A stretch of DNA of 64,000 nt from J027 sp965215855 (GCA_965215855.1 CBDCER010000003.1:1736001-1800000); one strand, 5' to 3'; counted from the first letter of the stretch, positions 1 to 8,943 are shown. Notes: a model not told the origin generated them from the letters alone. Made by a program: numbers and translations.

Positions 1-603
1 GCTTGGCGTCCGGTGTTGCTGCATCTGGCTGAGGGAGAAGTGCGGGACTATCAAGTGCTATCTGGTGTGGTGGCGGACGCTGGCCCGCCGCGAGTCTGGT
101 TGGCAACCGATGGCAAAATTGTCGCTGCCTGGGCTTATTTGGATGGCTGGGATATTGTCCAGCATGTTGCCACGGACAATTCAAGCTTCTTGTCACTGCC
201 GCCCCCACCTGAAGTTGAACGCATGAAGCCGCTAGTAGCATTGCTGGCGGGTCTATTGAGCATTCCTTATGGTGCATTTTGGTTGCTAGCCGCGTTCATA
301 ATGTGGCATATATTATCAGCGCATTCCTGGCAGCTTCGCCTCCTGGCGGCACTGGCGACATATTGGGCTGTCAAAGCAGCATTCCGTTGGATGAGCCTGT
401 TTGCCCTGCCGGAAGCTTGGAGCGACATGACCAGTAATCCAGCCTTGCTGGTTGGCAGCATGTTAACGAGTGGCGCTGTGGTGGCCTTTATTATTGCTTG
501 GCTTATTGCGAGGTATAGTCACCGTGAGCGGTTCTTTTTCACGTTTTTGATCGCTGATGCCCTCCTGACTTGTGTGCTTTTCGGAGTCAATCTGACAGCG
601 TAG
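1..603 (+). CDS. Membrane protein of unknown function, 5' end outside window
   Basis: The frame is open from the first base, so the true start lies upstream; the GTG at 13 is only the first in-frame candidate. The C-terminal two thirds (from about residue 75 of the GTG-started version) is strongly hydrophobic and forms about four membrane spans separated by short loops with Arg/Lys and Trp. The N-terminal part is soluble and has alternating hydrophobic residues typical of beta structure. I do not recognise the family. It ends 54 bases before the peptide-binding protein gene, on the same strand, but a promoter-like sequence lies in that gap, so co-transcription is uncertain. Confidence 0.6.
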   Translation, partial: AWRPVLLHLAEGEVRDYQVLSGVVADAGPPRVWLATDGKIVAAWAYLDGWDIVQHVATDNSSFLSLPPPPEVERMKPLVALLAGLLSIPYGAFWLLAAFIMWHILSAHSWQLRLLAALATYWAVKAAFRWMSLFALPEAWSDMTSNPALLVGSMLTSGAVVAFIIAWLIARYSHRERFFFTFLIADALLTCVLFGVNLTA

Positions 604-616
604 GATAGGCGTCAGT

Positions 617-643
617 TTGCCCGTTGCACTCTTGCAGTACAAT
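617..643 (+). promoter_or_regulatory. Possible sigma-A promoter of the peptide-binding protein gene
   Basis: A TTGCCC hexamer (617-622) is followed 15 bases later by TACAAT (638-643). The spacing is shorter than ideal, and one base further left gives TTTGCC with 16. It sits just upstream of the solute-binding protein start. The call rests on sequence match only. Confidence 0.3.
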
Positions 644-681
644 AGCCTCCGTTATGTATGAATACATTTGGTGAGGTTACA

Positions 682-2355
682 TTGAAGAAGAACCATCTGC
701 TGATCATTGTCTTGCTCTCATTCCTGTTGATGCTTGCTCTGACTGGAAATGCCCAGACCGAACCGGTAACTGTGCGGGTTGCCATGTCCCAACCTGAAAA
801 CTTGGATCCCGTGTCACTATCTCGATTTGATGTACACGAACGTGATATGGCTGAAAATCTGTGGATCGGGCTGACTCGTCTGGATCCCCGTACTGGTCAG
901 ATTGAGCCGCAACTGGTAACCGAATGGTCAATCAGCCCCGATGGCCTGAGCTGGACGTTTCGCTTGCGTGATGATATTCAGTGGGTCGAAGTACGAGATG
1001 GCGAACCAATAACGTTGCGCCCAGTAGTAGCGAGCGACATTGTTTTCGCCATTCAACGTGCTTGTGACCCCAACCGCCCCTCGCCTGTTACTGCGAATAT
1101 GTCGATGATTGTTGGCTGTCTAGATATTGCTAATCGGACAGACACCTGGAATATCAACCCGGAGTTTCTCGATCAGTATGTCGGTGTTCAAGTAGTTGAT
1201 GACCAAACGGTGAGTTTCCAGCTATTATATCCAGCAGCTTATTTCCTGACGATGACGACTCTGCCAGAGTTTCGCCCGTTACCGCCAGAATATGTTGTTG
1301 ATCCTTGGCCCATTGCTACTAATATCGTCACGAGCGGCCCCTGGATTGTGGCACAATGGGATGGGGGGCAAATGCAATTGGAGACGAATCCCTTCTGGCC
1401 GTTGGAGCGCGAAGGCAATATTGAATTGGTGGATATTCGGTTTGATGTGCCTGATGAAGCCCTGCCGGTGCGATTAACCAGCGGTGCGATTGATGTCGCT
1501 CGTCTGGATGCTGCTGCTGCCCAAACTGTTCGGTTGGGAAATGCTGCGACAGTCCATGCTACAGACGGCCAGACCCTCTTTCTGGTAGGTTTCAGCTTTG
1601 AACATCCACCGCTGGATAATCCATTAGTACGCCAAGCATTGGCCCAATCTATTGATCGTGAACAATTGGCGGCACAGCTTTCGTCGCAGGATAACGTTGA
1701 ATATCGGGCCGTTAGTCAATTTACGCCACGCAATGTGGTTGCTGCACCCGGCACATCAGGATTAACCTTTGATCCAGCAGTAGCCCAGAATGCACTGGCT
1801 TCGGCTGGCTATCCCGGATGCGCCAATTTCCCTTCTACTACGATCATGCTGGTTGTTGAAGACACTGACCTTGCCATCACTATCGGCCAGTTTGTTGTTC
1901 AACAATGGGCACAAAACCTGGGCTGTAGTGGCATATTTGAGGTTGGAACTGCGACACGACAGACGTTAATTGATTCAGCCCATGCTACCATTGATGCCAG
2001 CGAAGAAAGCGAGGTTACCCGGTTCCAGGCATGGTTGGTGACCTGGACTGCCGATTATCCCGATGCGAACGCCTGGACAAGCGATGCACTCCATTGTCAG
2101 TTTGGCTTTTTGCGGGTAGGTCGTGTTTGTGACGTTTCTGATACACTATTGGATCAAGCGGGAACTATGCTGGATTTTGCAGACCGATCTACGGTTTATG
2201 GGCAAGCCGAGCAACGGTTGTTTGGGACGGGCGGCACATTTCCCGCCGTGCCATTGGTACTGACACAAACGTACTGGGCACAGCAAACTTGGGTATCCAA
2301 TATCGCTGATTATGGGTCGTTTCAGTTTGATTACTGGCAGGTAGCGACCGAATAG
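682..2355 (+). CDS. Extracellular solute-binding protein family 5 (peptide/nickel ABC transporter type)
   Basis: Periplasmic or surface-bound binding protein of the oligopeptide ABC transporter class (SBP_bac_5). After a signal peptide (Lys-Lys followed by about 18 hydrophobic residues, ending near Gly-Asn-Ala-Gln) it shows the family hallmark of an early Asn-Leu-Asp-Pro, then an Ala-Glu-Asn-Leu-Trp-Ile-Gly-Leu-like segment and a Trp-Ser-Ile-Ser-Pro-Asp-Gly-Leu-Ser-Trp-Thr-Phe-Arg-Leu-Arg segment. Its 557 residues fit the family. I prefer the TTG at 682 to the in-frame ATG at 658 because GGTGAGG (670-676) is well placed for it and the signal peptide then begins cleanly. No permease or ATPase genes accompany it here, so its partners must be elsewhere. 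Substrate cannot be told from sequence. Confidence 0.88.
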   Translation: MKKNHLLIIVLLSFLLMLALTGNAQTEPVTVRVAMSQPENLDPVSLSRFDVHERDMAENLWIGLTRLDPRTGQIEPQLVTEWSISPDGLSWTFRLRDDIQWVEVRDGEPITLRPVVASDIVFAIQRACDPNRPSPVTANMSMIVGCLDIANRTDTWNINPEFLDQYVGVQVVDDQTVSFQLLYPAAYFLTMTTLPEFRPLPPEYVVDPWPIATNIVTSGPWIVAQWDGGQMQLETNPFWPLEREGNIELVDIRFDVPDEALPVRLTSGAIDVARLDAAAAQTVRLGNAATVHATDGQTLFLVGFSFEHPPLDNPLVRQALAQSIDREQLAAQLSSQDNVEYRAVSQFTPRNVVAAPGTSGLTFDPAVAQNALASAGYPGCANFPSTTIMLVVEDTDLAITIGQFVVQQWAQNLGCSGIFEVGTATRQTLIDSAHATIDASEESEVTRFQAWLVTWTADYPDANAWTSDALHCQFGFLRVGRVCDVSDTLLDQAGTMLDFADRSTVYGQAEQRLFGTGGTFPAVPLVLTQTYWAQQTWVSNIADYGSFQFDYWQVATE

Positions 2356-2360
2356 AAAAC

Positions 2361-2405
2361 AAAAACGGGAGAACTCATGGTACGAATTCTCCCGGATTAT
2401 TTTTC
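2361..2405. terminator. Bidirectional intrinsic terminator
   Basis: A perfect 8-bp stem (2366-2373 with 2387-2394, CGGGAGAA/TTCTCCCG) and a 13-base loop is followed by an AT-rich run with TTTTT on the plus strand, and preceded by AAAAACAAAAA that gives a U-rich tail on the minus strand. It lies between the convergent binding-protein gene and the acidic small-protein gene, so it can serve both. Confidence 0.75.
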
Positions 2406-2457
2406 AAATAGTCCGAATTGTAGTGAAAACTACGGCATCGGGGTTCATTTTCTGAAA

Positions 2458-2805
2458 CTAATTGTCCTCTGCAACATCCTCAATGAAGTCTTCGTCTTCC
2501 AGTTCACGCCGAGGATTCTCGCGCTCGCCGGGTGTGTCGTCGTGTGGTTCATCTTGCACTGGAGCCGGATAAGTCAGCGGCTCGTCGTCGGTGCTTGTCG
2601 CACGGATGGCCGGATGAATACCAGTTGCACGACGCGGGTTATCCTTCGGATCTTTTTTTGCATATGGGCCTATAGCCCGCATCTCTCCCATGCCCTCTAG
2701 CGCCAACTTGTCCCGTAGATCAGGATCGCGTTTGAAAGATGGGTCTTGATGTGTTTCAGAAGCTTCAGGTAATTCCTGTGGCATCTTTTCCGTCTCACGG
2801 CGCAT
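2458..2805 (-). CDS. Small acidic, probably disordered protein of unknown function
   Basis: 115 residues, rich in Glu, Asp, Pro, Arg and Lys, with almost no hydrophobic stretches. Predicted to be largely disordered, with a strongly acidic C-terminus. I do not recognise a family. Its amino-acid composition is more protein-like than the overlapping plus-strand frame at 2377-2700, and it converges on the terminator at 2361-2405. An alternative start is the ATG at 2784. The gene stands alone, with its upstream side facing the promoter of the next plus-strand gene. Confidence 0.5.
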   Translation of the reverse strand: MRRETEKMPQELPEASETHQDPSFKRDPDLRDKLALEGMGEMRAIGPYAKKDPKDNPRRATGIHPAIRATSTDDEPLTYPAPVQDEPHDDTPGERENPRRELEDEDFIEDVAEDN

Positions 2806-2932
2806 ATTGATCGGAACTCATATTTTACCATTTTTAGTCGTCATTTGCGAAACATTTGTTCCGAATTTCCCAAATAATTCCTGAATTTTGTTAAACTCTT
2901 GTGCCCGTCTTGTTATGAAGCTATGCTGATAC

Positions 2933-2961
2933 TTGACAATCTACACTGCATTAATCAACAT
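2933..2961 (+). promoter_or_regulatory. Sigma-A type promoter with perfect -35 box
   Basis: TTGACA (2933-2938), a 17-base spacer, then CAACAT (2956-2961). Transcription would begin around 2968, just ahead of the AAAGGAG ribosome-binding site of the 2987 gene. The TTG of this -35 box could be mistaken for a start codon. Confidence 0.55.
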
Positions 2962-2986
2962 AGCTCCCAAAAAGGAGATTGTTGAA

Positions 2987-3319
2987 ATGTGGGGACGTAT
3001 TCGTCGTTTATTGGCTGGCAGCGAGAAGGATTCTGGCCTGTATTTTTACGTCCGGGTTTATCAAAGACCGCGCCAGGCGTCGCCTAATGATGAAATTGTG
3101 AAGATTCGAGTGCATCCGACCAACGATATTTCAAAAACAGACGATGGTCAGCGATTTGTCAGAAAAACGGTGGTGGGATCGAAGACATTCCGCCGGGCTG
3201 AAGCAACGCTCTATCTTAATGCCCAGAATCGCCTGATTGACCATCACATTGAGAATGGCGAGTTAGCTGGGCGCGAGGAATATGAAGTTTTTCTTGCCCA
3301 AGATCAAACCAGAGATTAA
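2987..3319 (+). CDS. Conserved-looking hypothetical protein, 110 residues
   Basis: Small soluble basic protein starting Met-Trp-Gly-Arg-Ile-Arg-Arg-Leu-Leu, with predicted beta strands in the middle and a charged C-terminus ending in an acidic Glu-Glu-Tyr-Glu-Val-Phe-Leu segment. I chose ATG 2987 because AAAGGAG (2971-2977) sits nine bases before it and the upstream TTG belongs to a promoter -35 box. No domain recognised. Its last four bases overlap the stop of the convergent helicase-loader gene on the other strand. Confidence 0.65.
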   Translation: MWGRIRRLLAGSEKDSGLYFYVRVYQRPRQASPNDEIVKIRVHPTNDISKTDDGQRFVRKTVVGSKTFRRAEATLYLNAQNRLIDHHIENGELAGREEYEVFLAQDQTRD

Positions 3320-4728
3320 CGCCGCGATCTGGCCGAGATGCCACCTTGATAGGCCGGCGCAGTAATTTCGATGAATGTGCAAATACTGGTGTCCTGAAAA
3401 CGGCTCAAGAATCGAGAGGGTAGATTCTTCAGTGTATCATTAGCTACAGTAATCACCGTTGATAAACGAGCCAGATGACGATAATCAATAATTTGGAAGA
3501 GCTTTTCTTGCGCCCAAGTTGATCCAGTTTTGGGATTGAAATCATCTAGAATCAACAACGGGGCACTGCGAATCTCTTGAAACCGTTGATCAAGTGATGG
3601 GCCACCGTCTGCCTTTTCACCAAATGCTGCCCGCAGATGATCTAATAAGTCGGCCACCGTTACCAAGAATACGGGATAACCATCGTTCAAACGATGATTG
3701 GCAATTGCCGCTGCCAGATGTGTTTTGCCACAGCCATGCTCGCCATAAAGAATCAGCCAGCGATGCATGGGGTTTTGTGCAAAGTTTAGCGCAGATTGAT
3801 ACCCTTGATGCAAGCTTTGATCCTGATCACGAGTCAGACCCGAACGACGCATAAATGTCTGGAACGTCATTTCATTGTACAGGCGTAGGTTGGAGAGCAT
3901 AGTGCTTTCAGCATCTAACAATTGCTTTGCACCGCCCAGTCGAAAATCTGGCAGACTCATGTTAACTATTCGGGTAATTTGGTCATCAAAAATGCGACTG
4001 CGAATACGTCCATCAATATCTTCGGCACGATGATTGGTTGTAATCACTGTTGGCAAACGTAGCGTATAGCGATGGTTCAACAGTTGATAAAGCTTCTCAA
4101 CCGCCCAGGGCGTTGGGCTTTCTGTTCCCAGATCATCGAGGATCAACATACGCGTATTGCGGACCTTCTCGAACAGTTCATCATAGGTGACATCTGATGA
4201 TGGTGCATATGTCGCCCGCAGATGATCTAATAAGTCGGGAACAGTTACAAAAATAACTTCGTGTCCCCGATGCAATTGGTAGTTGCCGATAGCCGCTGCT
4301 AAATGCGTCTTTCCACAGCCATAAGCCCCATGAAACAATATCCATCCTTCCAGCTGTTGGGCGAATTCACTGGCGATCTCAAAACTGGAGACCAGATTAG
4401 ACTCTTGAGCATCGGTCAGAGGTTTCATTTGGTTTGGCGGGAAGTCATGGATATTGATGTGGAAATTATCGAAGCGGAAGCGGGCATAAGCATCCATATT
4501 GCTGATCTTCCGCAACCGATTCTCGCGGCGCTGATCCATCTTTTCAGTTTGGCACACACACGGGAAGGCCTTGCCAAAATCAGGATGATTCACCGGTACA
4601 TCACGGGTCACAAGGCCCATGCCGTTGCAGTGAGGACATATGTCTTCCGGTGGCAGTTGCTCATCTGAAGGATTTGATGATATGCGTCGCATTTCCAGGT
4701 TTTGTAATTCGTCTTTCAACGGCTGCAT
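3316..4728 (-). CDS. Helicase loader with two tandem AAA+ ATPase domains (DnaC/DnaI-like)
   Basis: Predicted to help load DnaB during replication restart or initiation. Numbered from the ATG at 4728 (470 residues), it has a short N-terminal coil, a Cys motif (C31-x2-C34 and C57-x-C59) likely to bind zinc, then an AAA+ domain with Walker A GAYGCGKT (134-141) and Walker B RMLILDD (193-199), followed by a second AAA+ domain with Walker A GEHGCGKT (329-336) and Walker B LLILDD (391-396). DnaC and DnaI normally have only one. Arginines near 245 and 443 may be arginine fingers. The start is set by the TGATG overlap with the upstream dnaD-like stop, which implies translational coupling. An alternative ATG at 4782 would overlap that gene by 55 bases. 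Confidence 0.85.
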   Translation of the reverse strand: MQPLKDELQNLEMRRISSNPSDEQLPPEDICPHCNGMGLVTRDVPVNHPDFGKAFPCVCQTEKMDQRRENRLRKISNMDAYARFRFDNFHINIHDFPPNQMKPLTDAQESNLVSSFEIASEFAQQLEGWILFHGAYGCGKTHLAAAIGNYQLHRGHEVIFVTVPDLLDHLRATYAPSSDVTYDELFEKVRNTRMLILDDLGTESPTPWAVEKLYQLLNHRYTLRLPTVITTNHRAEDIDGRIRSRIFDDQITRIVNMSLPDFRLGGAKQLLDAESTMLSNLRLYNEMTFQTFMRRSGLTRDQDQSLHQGYQSALNFAQNPMHRWLILYGEHGCGKTHLAAAIANHRLNDGYPVFLVTVADLLDHLRAAFGEKADGGPSLDQRFQEIRSAPLLILDDFNPKTGSTWAQEKLFQIIDYRHLARLSTVITVANDTLKNLPSRFLSRFQDTSICTFIEITAPAYQGGISARSRR

Positions 4729-5354
4729 CAACGCTTTCCTTCCAAAGACCAGCGATCTAATATTTTCTGGATATAACGCCAACTTCGTGCATTTTGAGCG
4801 ACAGCAATTTCAATGGCTTCCACAATCCACTCGTGCGGGAATTCCTGTTCAGCATCGCGCAACTGATCAGCGATCATGGGCGTCAATGCACCGATGTTTT
4901 GCTCGTACAGGACGAAGATATTCGGGCGCTCAATGATGAGACGGATGGGGCGTGTCGCATCACCAGGCAGCCACGATCCCTGGTCAATAGCATCAATCGC
5001 ATTGCGGCCTTTGGGCGTGTTCATGAAGTAGATATCTTCGGTCTGGCCGCGCATATTGACGATAACATGTAACAATGTGCCACGCACAACAGCACGCTCA
5101 AAGCCCTCGCGCAGTACCGATTCACGCTTGTTGGCCTGCGGCGATAACCCAGCTATGAACACTTCGTCAGCCAATATCTCCGAAAAGCGCACGTAAGGGT
5201 ACTTCTCGGATTGACGCTGCAGCGCCCAAAAGCAATAGAGCGTGACCTTCATTTCGGCGAGATGGTCAATGATAGGGAGTAACTCGCCGAAAAACGGGCC
5301 AGGAATGCGAATCTGTTCCGTTTTTCCAGGTGGAAAGCCGCTAAAGCCTTGCAT
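4728..5354 (-). CDS. DnaD-domain primosome protein
   Basis: 208 residues. The C-terminal part (residues 150-207) carries the DnaD/DnaB2 signature: Tyr-Glu-x-Asn-x-Gly-x-Leu-Thr-Pro, then Trp-Ile-x-x-Ala-Ile and Arg-Ser-Trp-x-Tyr-Ile-x-x-Ile-Leu-x-x-Trp. This domain binds DNA and recruits the helicase loader in Firmicutes. The N-terminal half looks like a winged-helix module. It lies 20 bases downstream of dnaB and its stop overlaps the helicase-loader start by one base, so the three genes very likely form one primosome operon. The exact DnaD or DnaB(Bsu) role cannot be assigned. Confidence 0.85.
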   Translation of the reverse strand: MQGFSGFPPGKTEQIRIPGPFFGELLPIIDHLAEMKVTLYCFWALQRQSEKYPYVRFSEILADEVFIAGLSPQANKRESVLREGFERAVVRGTLLHVIVNMRGQTEDIYFMNTPKGRNAIDAIDQGSWLPGDATRPIRLIIERPNIFVLYEQNIGALTPMIADQLRDAEQEFPHEWIVEAIEIAVAQNARSWRYIQKILDRWSLEGKR

Positions 5355-5374
5355 CAGATTGTGTCGTACCAGTC

Positions 5375-8029
5375 CTAATAGCCAGAGAGATCAACGTCAG
5401 TCTGTTTGAGGTTGGCGAATTGTGTCAGTTCTTTCCTGAAGTATAGCGCAATTGTTCCGATGGGGCCGTTACGATGTTTGGCAATCATAATGTCGGCCTG
5501 ATTGGGGCGCTCGGTGTCTTCGTTATAGACTTCATCGCGATAAATGAACATCACGACGTCCGCGTCTTGCTCAATAGAGTTGTGGGCGATGATGTCATTG
5601 GCGACGAAATTGTGGGGGCCTGGCACGGTGAGATCGAAGACCTCTTCCTCTCCGTCAGGGTCAATTGCCACTATTGAGTCCCAATAGATGTCGCTCTCGG
5701 ATAGTTGTGCAAGAGTATCACATCGGACAGCGTGTGCCACAATCAACGCTCGTTCTCTGCTGACATTCTGTTTGAATAGGGCCGTGCCACAATAAGCTGT
5801 ACCAATTCGTTCCTGCATTTGTCTGCTAGTCAGGCCATTGACTTTCATTGCCGGCTTGACATATAGATGCCATATTTCACGAGGGATAATATCTCGGTTA
5901 GTGTTTGCCGGACGATTTTCAATATATCGAACAATATCCTCTAGGCCACCTTGTTTATGTTGCCCAACTGCGCCAATCTCTTTTATGAAAAGTTCTATTT
6001 CAGCTTTTCCGCTGATGATAAGGTGAAACTGATCGCGTCCTTTGTCTTTCTGGGGCACTCTCCGCAGTCTGGCGTTTATACCGAGACGAAGCAAGAGAGA
6101 TTGCAGATCGAACGCAAGTCCCTCGCTACTCGTAGCATAATAGATTGCAGGGTGTGGCGATTTCCCAGCAACCATTCTTATGCAACCATCTGTTGCCCAA
6201 AGGTGGCGTATAAAGACTTTAATACCCTCAAGATTTTGTTGAAATACGGCTTCGGGAATCCTTTTTTCATAAGATCGTAGTCCGAATGCGCTAAGTTCAT
6301 CTAGCCATGCTGCCACCGGATTTCGGGTGTTATGTGTCAGATGATTGGATGCAGACAGATATACCTGATACCAAGAGCGTTCTTGTTGAATCCGCGTATT
6401 CAATTGCCCAGGGAAAACTTTTATAGAAAGACTCATCACGATTTCCGCTAAGTCTTCCTCGTGTGTTGTATACTGAATAGCGTGTCGTGGTAAAGTACAC
6501 CCATCTCCAATCAAATGACCAAGTAAAGCCAGTTCAAGATTACTCATTGTCTGTGCATCTGTACTATGAATCACGCGGGGCGTAGCGATATGGTCGCCAA
6601 ATTGTAACTCGTCGAGTCGCTTCCATCCTTTAATTGTTAAGAATTTATGGTTCCCGGTTGCGCGAATAGTACGACCAGAGCGCGTAGTCATTCGAAAAAT
6701 CGGCTTGACTCCAGTCGAAAATGCGCGGCTGACCGCAGCACGTTCTAGTTTCATCGTTTTTTCATTCAAGGCCCATACCGTAAAATCTGAGCGTCCCGCC
6801 AGATCACGAATCGGCACTCGTGCCCCATTGTTGGACATTGTCACCTGAGTATTGCCAGCCAGACAACCACTCTCACGTAAATCGGACAGCACAGGCCGCT
6901 TATCGCCTCGCTGTTCCACTGCACGCGAAAGCTGCGAGGCGGCAATCACTGGTACATTCAATTCACGAGCCAGTTCTTTGAGATTACGTGAAATGGCGCT
7001 GACTTCCTGCACACGATTTTCGGAGCGTCGGGCAACACCCATGGATGACATCAATTGCAGATAATCGACAATCACCAGATCAAGTCCATGCTCACGATAC
7101 AGACGGCGGCATTTGCCCCGCATTTGCATAGGAGAAATGGCAGGTGTATCATCCAAAAAAATTGGCAATTCGCCCAACTTGCCGGTTGCATGGACAAAGC
7201 GATCCCATTCGGATTCCGAAATCTGCCCCAGGCGTAACTGCTGAGTATTGATGCCGGTTTCAGATGACACCAGGCGCTGAACCAGTTGCTCTTTGCTCAT
7301 CTCCAGGCTGAAGACAGCGACCCGTGAGTGTCCATAACGGGCCGCATTCAACGCGATGTTCAAAATGAGCGATGTCTTACCCATGCCGGGTCGGGCAGCT
7401 AAAATAACCAAATCGCTCTTTTGCAGACCACCTAAGAGTTTATCGATTCCTGCGAAGCCTGTCGGAACGCCATGCGGGTCTTCTTGCTGCAAATAAAGAG
7501 CTTCTATACGATCATAATAATCGGTGATAGCTTCATGCAGCGGCACAATGTCTTTCTTGGTATTGCGTCCAGTGACTGCAAACAATGTCGCTTCAGAGCG
7601 ATCCACCACCTCGTTAATATCAGCATCTTCGGTGCTGGCAAGTTGAGCAATCTGCCCAGCAGCCTCCAAAATACGGCGGCGAATGGCGGCCCGTTCGATG
7701 ATCCGCCCGTAAACTTCAGCATGGAGCGATGTGGGTGTGTTGTTGATGAGATAGGTGATATAGGCTCCGCCACCGGCATCTTCCAGACGACCTTGATTAC
7801 GAAGTTCTTCAATCACCGTCAGGTTATCAATGGCCTCGCCACGTTCATTCAGACGAGTCATCGCTTCCCAGACCCAGCTATTCCGCAGGATGAAGAAATC
7901 ATCGCCACGCAGAAAGGCTATCACGTCCACCATCGCTTCGGGGTTAATGAGGATTGCGCCCAGCAAAGCCTCTTCAGCCTCAACGCTATGTGGAGCCAGA
8001 AAGTCTGGTTGTAGTGGTTGATCCGTCAT
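5375..8029 (-). CDS. dnaB: Replicative DNA helicase DnaB, interrupted by an intein
   Basis: Hexameric 5'-3' helicase of the replication fork. Without its intein the protein is 455 residues, the usual length. The N-terminal DnaB domain opens with Pro-His-Ser-Val-Glu-Ala-Glu-Glu-Ala-Leu-Leu-Gly. The RecA-like ATPase has Walker A RPGMGKTS (213-220) and Walker B VIVDYLQLM (319-327). The intein (residues 389-817) sits between SDLRESG and SIEQDADVV, a known DnaB insertion point in the ATPase core. The start ATG at 8029 is chosen because the longer frame begins with an unrelated 24-residue stretch overlapping the upstream peptidase gene. The gene follows that peptidase by 14 bases and precedes the DnaD-like gene by 20. 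Protein splicing is needed for function. Confidence 0.95.
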   Translation of the reverse strand: MTDQPLQPDFLAPHSVEAEEALLGAILINPEAMVDVIAFLRGDDFFILRNSWVWEAMTRLNERGEAIDNLTVIEELRNQGRLEDAGGGAYITYLINNTPTSLHAEVYGRIIERAAIRRRILEAAGQIAQLASTEDADINEVVDRSEATLFAVTGRNTKKDIVPLHEAITDYYDRIEALYLQQEDPHGVPTGFAGIDKLLGGLQKSDLVILAARPGMGKTSLILNIALNAARYGHSRVAVFSLEMSKEQLVQRLVSSETGINTQQLRLGQISESEWDRFVHATGKLGELPIFLDDTPAISPMQMRGKCRRLYREHGLDLVIVDYLQLMSSMGVARRSENRVQEVSAISRNLKELARELNVPVIAASQLSRAVEQRGDKRPVLSDLRESGCLAGNTQVTMSNNGARVPIRDLAGRSDFTVWALNEKTMKLERAAVSRAFSTGVKPIFRMTTRSGRTIRATGNHKFLTIKGWKRLDELQFGDHIATPRVIHSTDAQTMSNLELALLGHLIGDGCTLPRHAIQYTTHEEDLAEIVMSLSIKVFPGQLNTRIQQERSWYQVYLSASNHLTHNTRNPVAAWLDELSAFGLRSYEKRIPEAVFQQNLEGIKVFIRHLWATDGCIRMVAGKSPHPAIYYATSSEGLAFDLQSLLLRLGINARLRRVPQKDKGRDQFHLIISGKAEIELFIKEIGAVGQHKQGGLEDIVRYIENRPANTNRDIIPREIWHLYVKPAMKVNGLTSRQMQERIGTAYCGTALFKQNVSRERALIVAHAVRCDTLAQLSESDIYWDSIVAIDPDGEEEVFDLTVPGPHNFVANDIIAHNSIEQDADVVMFIYRDEVYNEDTERPNQADIMIAKHRNGPIGTIALYFRKELTQFANLKQTDVDLSGY
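5579..6865 (-). other. DnaB intein with LAGLIDADG homing endonuclease
   Basis: A 429-residue in-frame intervening protein. It starts with Cys (Cys-Leu-Ala-Gly-Asn), contains the block B Gly-Asn-His near 459-461, and ends in His-Asn with Ser as the +1 extein residue, so all splicing residues are present. Two LAGLIDADG-type blocks (LLGHLIGDG at 502-510 and FIRHLWATDG at 606-615) each retain an acidic residue, so the homing endonuclease may still be active. A further stretch with a HTH-like segment (about 715-770) separates it from the C-terminal splicing block. Confidence 0.92.
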
Positions 8030-8043
8030 GAAACCGCCTGTGT

Positions 8044-8943
8044 CTAATTGGGTGCAGAAAGTGGAATGTCGAGATCGAGAAACTGGGCAGCATCTACCCA
8101 AAAGCCATTGACTGCTATTTCAAAATGCAGATGTGGCCCTTGCACGCGTCCAGTCACGCCGACTTGCCCAATAATATCACCTTTACGCACCAATTGGCCG
8201 GGCACGACAACAATATCGCTCATGTGGGAATATCCTGACAACACACCCCAGCCATGGTCGATGACGACATGATTGCCATGAATGGGCAATCGGGCCGCAA
8301 AGACCACTCGTCCATCAGATGCGGCATGAATCTGTGTGCCTTCTACTGCACGATAATCGCTACCTGTATGACGCCCACGCAACACACCGCTGTTATAGAC
8401 ACGAAATCCGCCAAACTGTGATAGCACTGGGCCAGGAATCGGTTGCTCGAATGTCGTGAACAGACGCTCCGGCGACCAACGGCTATGGACTGCCAACAAG
8501 GTGTCAAAGTCTTCGGCGTTCAAGTCGGCGTCCAATAGGTGTTCAAGGCGATAAGGAATTTCTATATCCTGCGAGTCGAATGTGCCCCAGATAATATTGA
8601 CAGATTGGGTGACCCGTGTAGGGGTTTGCTCACCATCTATCCAAGCAGTGACATCCAGTGTATAAGCACCGGGCGATGTATCCATATCTACTGCCAGGAA
8701 TCCGAACCAATCACCGACATTGCTGGGATGTAACAGCGTAATACGATTCAGGAAAGCAACTCGCACCTGTGTCAAACTAGTGCCATTCACCCTCAGCAGC
8801 GCCGTCTGTCCCTGGCGAATATCACTATTCGGCTCAATAGTGATTGAAAGATAGGTGCTGATCTGTTGGGCATTCGCACCATTTGGAGTAATGATAAGGA
8901 TAATCAAGATAAAAAGGCTAAAAATAACAAACAATCGCTTCAT
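8044..8943 (-). CDS. Secreted M23 family metallopeptidase (LytM/peptidoglycan endopeptidase)
   Basis: 299 residues with an N-terminal signal peptide (Lys-Arg, about 15 hydrophobic residues, cleavage near Ala-Asn-Ala-Gln). A beta-rich middle domain precedes the C-terminal M23 domain, which has the zinc ligands H192-x3-D196 and H271-x-H273 (Gly-Pro-His-Leu-His-Phe-Glu). It likely cuts peptide cross-links in the wall or acts on an extracellular substrate. An AAAGGGGA ribosome-binding site lies about ten bases before the ATG. It heads the replication operon by position, with dnaB starting 14 bases after its stop. Whether they share a function or only a transcript is unknown. Confidence 0.9.
   Translation of the reverse strand: MKRLFVIFSLFILIILIITPNGANAQQISTYLSITIEPNSDIRQGQTALLRVNGTSLTQVRVAFLNRITLLHPSNVGDWFGFLAVDMDTSPGAYTLDVTAWIDGEQTPTRVTQSVNIIWGTFDSQDIEIPYRLEHLLDADLNAEDFDTLLAVHSRWSPERLFTTFEQPIPGPVLSQFGGFRVYNSGVLRGRHTGSDYRAVEGTQIHAASDGRVVFAARLPIHGNHVVIDHGWGVLSGYSHMSDIVVVPGQLVRKGDIIGQVGVTGRVQGPHLHFEIAVNGFWVDAAQFLDLDIPLSAPN

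Noticed and set aside
2377..2700. Plus-strand ORF of 107 codons
   Set aside because: It starts inside the terminator hairpin and lies antisense to a better supported acidic protein; composition is rich in Cys/Trp as expected for a shadow frame.
2933..2986. TTG at 2933 as start of the 110-residue protein
   Set aside because: This TTG is part of a perfect TTGACA -35 box and the ATG at 2987 has an AAAGGAG ribosome-binding site.
4303..4668. Plus-strand ORF opposite the helicase loader
   Set aside because: Antisense to a gene with two clear Walker motifs; no ribosome-binding site or family features.
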